Virus record (IMG/VR): IMGVR_UViG_3300042691_025813
Coordinates: 1 to 52,439 of that record
DNA: 52,439 bases
Source of the DNA: a virus
Reading direction: 5' to 3' (one strand)
Made by a program: the position numbers and the translations under genes. Position 1 is the stretch's first letter. The number at the start of each line of letters is the position of its first letter. The notes beneath the pieces were generated by a model, which searched no databases, was not told the origin of the DNA, and saw only the letters and a list, made by a program, of their open reading frames with translations. Below, in pieces: positions 49,372 through 52,439 of this stretch.

Positions 49372-49441
49372 GGTTCGCGTGAGCGCCGGAACCCGTTCCC
49401 GATACATGTGGCCCGGTATATGCGCCCTACCGTTGCGAACC
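49372..49441 (-). promoter_or_regulatory. Structured leader RNA upstream of nrdJ, candidate riboswitch
   Basis: On the minus strand an outer 7-bp stem GGTTCGC/GCGAACC (49435-49441 with 49372-49378) encloses a 6-bp stem GGGCGC/GCGCTC (49422-49427 with 49381-49386), a short ATAC/GTAT stem (49402-49421) over a GGGCCAC loop, and CGGGAAC-GG-GTTCCG (49387-49401). This gives a compact junction 28 nt before the ATG. GCCAC and CGGGAA occur in cobalamin riboswitch cores, but the overall shape does not match the classical form I know. A named nrdJ-associated RNA motif is another possibility. Sensing of B12 or nucleotides is inference. Confidence 0.5.
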
Positions 49442-49592
49442 TCTGCGGCCTAACGCTTTCTATCTATATTTTAGCCCCCTGAAAAGCAGGTTCTAAACTT
49501 TGTTTTTAGGGGTCCTAAGATATCCGCATCGAGCGGTAGAGAGGCTATCCTTTAGATGCAGTAGGTTTGGTCTTCACAAGGTTTATGCGGTT
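49442..49592. promoter_or_regulatory. Divergent promoter region between nrdJ and plus-strand virion genes
   Basis: This stretch has no gene. It is AT-richer than its surroundings, with TATCTATATTTTA at 49461-49473 (a possible -10 box for either strand) and a GCATC/GATGC inverted repeat near 49527-49559. Promoters for nrdJ (minus) and for the gene at 49593 (plus) must lie here, but I cannot place -35 boxes with confidence. Confidence 0.4.
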
Positions 49593-50012
49593 ATGTCTAC
49601 GACCACAACTTTGAATGCCGAAAAAGGGAAGCCATACTTCTTGGCTTTCTTTTTCGCACCCAACTTGTCGGTAGAAGTCACCGCTGAGGTTCAAAGGGTA
49701 GAGAACGGAGCGAAGTCATCCAAGACTCTTCCTCACAATCCAACCCTCAGTACAAATGAGACTTGGGTTTATTCGGACTACCACACCTTTACGAACGTGG
49801 GTTGGCACATCGTTCATTACCGGGCCAATAAATCTTCTGATGGGGAGATCGTGGGGTCGGACATCCGAAGAATCCTGGTGAGAGACCCTGAAACCGAAAA
49901 CGCCCCGACTGAGTTAAAGCGGGAAATCCAAGAAGGAAAGAAAGTTACTTCTTTCGATACGATCTGGATGAACAACCGTGGGACTTTGGCGTTCAAAACG
50001 AGGACAAGATAA
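49593..50012 (+). CDS. Hypothetical virion-type beta protein
   Basis: A 139-aa protein starting MSTTTTLNAEKGKPYFLAFF at the ATG at 49593; AAGG lies about 11 nt upstream. It is beta-rich (NLSVEVTAEVQRVENGAKSS, FTNVGWHIVHYRANKSSDGE), with a helical C-terminal part (APTELKREIQEGKKVTSFDT). No family is recognised. Its stop overlaps the next ATG by 1 nt, so both are made together; the partner is a fibre-like protein, suggesting both belong to the particle. Confidence 0.7.
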   Translation: MSTTTTLNAEKGKPYFLAFFFAPNLSVEVTAEVQRVENGAKSSKTLPHNPTLSTNETWVYSDYHTFTNVGWHIVHYRANKSSDGEIVGSDIRRILVRDPETENAPTELKREIQEGKKVTSFDTIWMNNRGTLAFKTRTR

Positions 50013-50782
50013 TGTCGTTCAAAGTTGTAGGGTCCAACACAGAATCTACCCTGAATATTGAGTTCACCGATTCTGGCGGGGCTTCTTTTTCTGTCAATGC
50101 GGACTCAACCCCGACGCTCACGATTTCTTTTGCCGGGGCGGTTATCCAAACAATCACAAACGCTACCAATCTGGCAATTGGAACTTATGTAGCAAACTGG
50201 GTCCCAGCTGAAGCCGGGCAATATGATCTAACTTGGACTTTCACCGTATCTGGTGCCCCTTACACTGTAGATGATGTTGTTTTCGCACTTCAGCCTTCTT
50301 CTTTGGCTTCTACTTCCGGAGGATTCGTTACAGTCGGGACGACAACGAATCCATTTTCTGCAAACCTTATTCAAGGGGAGTTTACATACAGAAGCGGAAA
50401 CCCGCCCAACACTTACCAGTTCACGATCGTCTATGATTTCTCGGGTCAGATTTCAGTTCGACAGATCGAGAACCAATACGGGCAAATCGTGAGTCCTTAT
50501 GCAAAGATTCCAAAGTCTGTTTCGGACGATATCTCTTCAGCAATGCGGCAAGTAGAAAATATTCTGGGCTTGACTTCTGCCCTTAACGGAACGATTTCCT
50601 TCAACTCCGAGAACACCAAGTCTATTGTATTCTCGACTCCGCTTGCAAATGACAGTTATCGAGTTCAAATCACCTCGGACGTATTTGCCCCTTTCCGGGT
50701 TTCAGTGAAGTCCAAGATGGGGTTCACGGTAGAAGCGGGGGCGAAAATCACTGGAAACTTAGACTTCGATATCTTCGTTTGA
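50012..50782 (+). CDS. Fibre-like virion protein with C-terminal beta tip
   Basis: A 256-aa protein. Residues ~1-100 form an Ig-like or BppU-like strand pattern (MSFKVVGSNTESTLNIEFTD, NLAIGTYVANWVPAEAGQYD). A middle linker follows (FTYRSGNPPNTYQFTIVYDF), then a helix (SVSDDISSAMRQVENILGLT). The last ~70 residues are a small beta domain (SENTKSIVFSTPLANDSYRV, VFAPFRVSVKSKMGFTVEAG, ending FDIFV) paralogous to the free-standing protein at 16520-16735. The layout suggests a short fibre or decoration protein. A strong hairpin follows the stop. Confidence 0.72.
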   Translation: MSFKVVGSNTESTLNIEFTDSGGASFSVNADSTPTLTISFAGAVIQTITNATNLAIGTYVANWVPAEAGQYDLTWTFTVSGAPYTVDDVVFALQPSSLASTSGGFVTVGTTTNPFSANLIQGEFTYRSGNPPNTYQFTIVYDFSGQISVRQIENQYGQIVSPYAKIPKSVSDDISSAMRQVENILGLTSALNGTISFNSENTKSIVFSTPLANDSYRVQITSDVFAPFRVSVKSKMGFTVEAGAKITGNLDFDIFV

Positions 50783-50796
50783 GGCTCTCTAAAAGA

Positions 50797-50830
50797 AATC
50801 GAGCCTGGGATTCTTCTCCCAGGCTCGATT
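50797..50830. terminator. Bidirectional terminator between convergent genes
   Basis: AATCGAGCCTGGGA and its inverse form a perfect 14-bp stem with a TTCTTC loop between the plus gene ending at 50782 and the minus gene ending at 50846. On the minus strand GATTTCTTTT gives a U-rich tail; on the plus strand the tail is weaker. Confidence 0.85.
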
Positions 50831-50845
50831 CGTTATGTTTGAATT

Positions 50846-51772
50846 TTAGTTCTTGAATCCCGAAAGGATGGCCCTACGCTCAGGGGACCCAACCGGAAGA
50901 ACTGAAGCGAGTCTCAAAAGGGCTTTCTTCTCGGCGAAAGGGACCTTCCAGTTGACTTGGCCTTTGCTGAGCAGGTCTGCGGCTTCGGGCACTTCATTCG
51001 GCTCAATAACCGGCATCTCTTTGCGGTCAGGGGCCCAATTCGGAACCTTTTTGCTCATCTTCTTGACGTTCTCGGACATCTTCTTGATGCCTTCTTCTAC
51101 GGAACCTCCGAGCTTCTCAAGGGCTTTCTTGACTTCATCCGCCGAGAACTGACCTGAGCCTTTTACGGTCATTTCTTTGAGGGTCTTGGAGATATTCTCC
51201 GGCGTGTATTCTGCGATGCTGCCCTTACCCGGGTTTCCTTGCATCCTCCCGAAAGCGCCTTTCGTGATGATGTTCAAGACTTTGATCAACTCTTCTCCGG
51301 GGAGGTCTGCTTTGTACCCTCCCACAGAAGTTTTTGGTCCTCCCGCCAGGATCGCTGCCGACCAACGGTGATGCCCGTCCAGAATATGATTGTCTTTGGA
51401 AATGATCGCTCCAAGATCACCCCCAAGCGGCATCTTCCCAAGAAGCATCGCAAGGGCCATACCCAAAGACTTGTCCAGGACCATCGAAGTCTGTGACGGC
51501 TTCAACCCTCCTGCAGCAATATTGGCTTTGCTCACGGGAATAACATCGTCTTGTGCGTTTCCGTCCCCGAGGCCGGATTCAACCAAGAACTTTGCAATCT
51601 GAGGATCTACCCCGGAAAGCGTCTTTGCTTTGTCGATGTCTTTCTCGGTGACTTTGACGTCTGCTCTCCGGGAAAGTCCCAGGAGGTTCTTTTTCTCAGG
51701 GGAACCCTCGGGAAGAAGAGAAGCAAGCCGGATGAGAGAAGACCTATCTTGAGCGGTCATGGCGCGAGGCAT
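50846..51772 (-). CDS. ParB/sulfiredoxin-like domain protein with RLASS tags at both ends
   Basis: A 308-aa protein starting MPRAMTAQDRSSLIRLAS at the ATG at 51772, with AGGAG 8-9 nt upstream (a GTG at 51802 overlaps the previous stop but is less likely). Residues 8-30 are one tag copy (SSLIRLASLLPEGSPEKKNL) and the last ~25 are another (ALLRLASVLPVGSPERRAIL). The middle has a ParB/Srx-fold motif: DDVIPVSKANIAAGGLKPSQ and KDNHILDGHHRWSAAILAGG, where the D-G-H-H-R core is shared by ParB-like nucleases/CTPases and related folds. Helices with repeated VKKMSxxVKK follow. It is probably a virion-associated protein; enzymatic activity is unknown. Confidence 0.78.
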   Translation of the reverse strand: MPRAMTAQDRSSLIRLASLLPEGSPEKKNLLGLSRRADVKVTEKDIDKAKTLSGVDPQIAKFLVESGLGDGNAQDDVIPVSKANIAAGGLKPSQTSMVLDKSLGMALAMLLGKMPLGGDLGAIISKDNHILDGHHRWSAAILAGGPKTSVGGYKADLPGEELIKVLNIITKGAFGRMQGNPGKGSIAEYTPENISKTLKEMTVKGSGQFSADEVKKALEKLGGSVEEGIKKMSENVKKMSKKVPNWAPDRKEMPVIEPNEVPEAADLLSKGQVNWKVPFAEKKALLRLASVLPVGSPERRAILSGFKN

Positions 51773-51798
51773 AAAATAACTCCTGGAAATCTTCGGGG

Positions 51799-52439
51799 TC
51801 ACTTGGCGGCCAGGCTGTTTCCAAAAAGGCCGAGTTGGGCGGCATCATTCTCCCAGCCCTTCGGCCTCTTGCCGAGAATCCCAATGTAAAGCAGCTTCCC
51901 GTCTGTGGGATTCATTGTAACGGGATAGTCTCTTTGAGCGGTTGCCATCCCGAAATACATGCTTCCTTCTTTGTTGTAAGCGAAAGTGACGATCGGCCCC
52001 GTGTAATACACTCGGCTGCGGTTTTCGCCCTTTTGCTCACCCATTTCAATGTACTTCTCGATCATTTCTAAGTTGCGAGCACCGGGAGAAGTCTGACTTG
52101 ACTTCAGGTACACCGCTTCAAAGATTGTCCCTTTCGCGGCTCCTTGCGCATAGTCCGTCCGAGGAGTCCAACGGTACAAGCCGGTTCCTTTCCCGGAAGT
52201 TAGACCGTCAAAGTATTGCTTGTCTCCCGAAAGTTCAGTGCTGGGCTTATCACTATCCCCTTTGTAAAGGGCTACGACCAAACCGTCAGAAGTCGAACTT
52301 TCGATCGTTCCTACACGATTGTGGTAAGCCTCACAAGCATCCACGTTTACCGGGTTGGTGTTTCTGGTCTTATCAATCAAGACCGTCTCACCCACCATAA
52401 GGGGTCCCTTTTTAGGTGGAGTCTTATCTGCAGGAGCTT
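51799..52439 (-). CDS. Hypothetical protein, N-terminus beyond window
   Basis: The frame is open to the right edge. An ATG at 52398 (MVGETVLIDKTRN) is possible, but upstream codons continue in frame as APADKTPPKKGPL, a typical Pro/Lys linker, and no strong Shine-Dalgarno precedes the ATG, so the gene probably extends further. The C-terminal ~200 residues are mixed and beta-rich (TIESSTSDGLVVALYKGDSD, SRVYYTGPIVTFAYNKEGSM, GKLLYIGILGKRPKGWENDA). No family is recognised. It is coupled to the ParB-like tagged protein and is probably a structural or virion-associated protein. Confidence 0.6.
   Translation of the reverse strand, partial: APADKTPPKKGPLMVGETVLIDKTRNTNPVNVDACEAYHNRVGTIESSTSDGLVVALYKGDSDKPSTELSGDKQYFDGLTSGKGTGLYRWTPRTDYAQGAAKGTIFEAVYLKSSQTSPGARNLEMIEKYIEMGEQKGENRSRVYYTGPIVTFAYNKEGSMYFGMATAQRDYPVTMNPTDGKLLYIGILGKRPKGWENDAAQLGLFGNSLAAK

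Noticed and set aside
49372-49441. tRNA gene, suggested by a 7-bp acceptor-like stem
   Set aside because: Neither strand has a T-loop (TTCRA) or a proper anticodon arm, and the internal stems do not make a cloverleaf.

Overview
The window is part of a large tailed bacteriophage genome, almost certainly a contractile-tailed (myovirus-type) and probably jumbo phage. It carries an unmistakable tail sheath gene, tail-collar and tail-fibre genes, a lysis cassette, and a dense phage-encoded set of replication, recombination and transcription genes. Genes are packed with 4-nt ATGA/GTGA overlaps and clear Shine-Dalgarno sequences. I found no rRNA, tRNA, CRISPR array, integrase or IS element. The host cannot be named. 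Base composition is moderate except for two GC-rich blocks, about 1-700 (distal tail fibre) and 43831-45648 (coiled-coil virion protein).

Layout. (1) 1-8.9 kb, minus strand: a partial tail fibre, a broken IF-1-like gene, a small tagged protein, a tail-collar protein, a 1812-aa tail sheath and an FmdB-type zinc-ribbon protein. (2) 8.9-16.7 kb, minus: a fusion protein with an internal Fe/Mn superoxide dismutase domain and C-terminal membrane segments, small unknown proteins, an SNF2-type helicase and a Dps-like ferritin. (3) 16.7-34.6 kb, minus: a long genome-maintenance run with a double-HTH sigma-like protein, a NusG-like protein, DnaX-type clamp loader, Toprim primase, beta-type clamp, a Rad50 homologue apparently split into separate genes, Mre11/SbcD, an Fe-S PD-(D/E)XK nuclease, RecA, RuvC, SSB-like and UvsY-like proteins, a DEDD exonuclease and a RecD2-like helicase. 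(4) 34.6-38.0 kb, minus: a lysis cassette with an M15 peptidase endolysin and a PAS/coiled-coil/two-helix membrane protein that may be a sensory holin. (5) 38.3-42.9 kb, plus: an ECF-like sigma factor, about 0.9 kb of hairpin-rich non-coding DNA, a zinc-ribbon protein, and delta-prime and delta clamp-loader subunits. (6) 42.9-49.3 kb, minus: small unknowns, a GC-rich coiled-coil virion protein with its own terminator, an SNase-like nuclease, a Nudix hydrolase and a cobalamin-type class II ribonucleotide reductase preceded by a structured leader. (7) 49.6-52.4 kb: two virion beta-domain proteins on plus, then a ParB-like tagged protein and a partial gene on minus.

How they work together: the phage appears to carry its own bacterial-style clamp and clamp loader (beta, gamma/tau, delta, delta-prime), a recombination-dependent replication set and a nucleotide supply enzyme. 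It has two sigma-like proteins and a NusG paralogue for redirecting transcription. Less usual are the two redox proteins (SOD fusion and Dps-like) in one cluster, the PAS sensor on a holin-like protein beside the endolysin, the split Rad50, and a short helical peptide tag recurring at the ends of several proteins.
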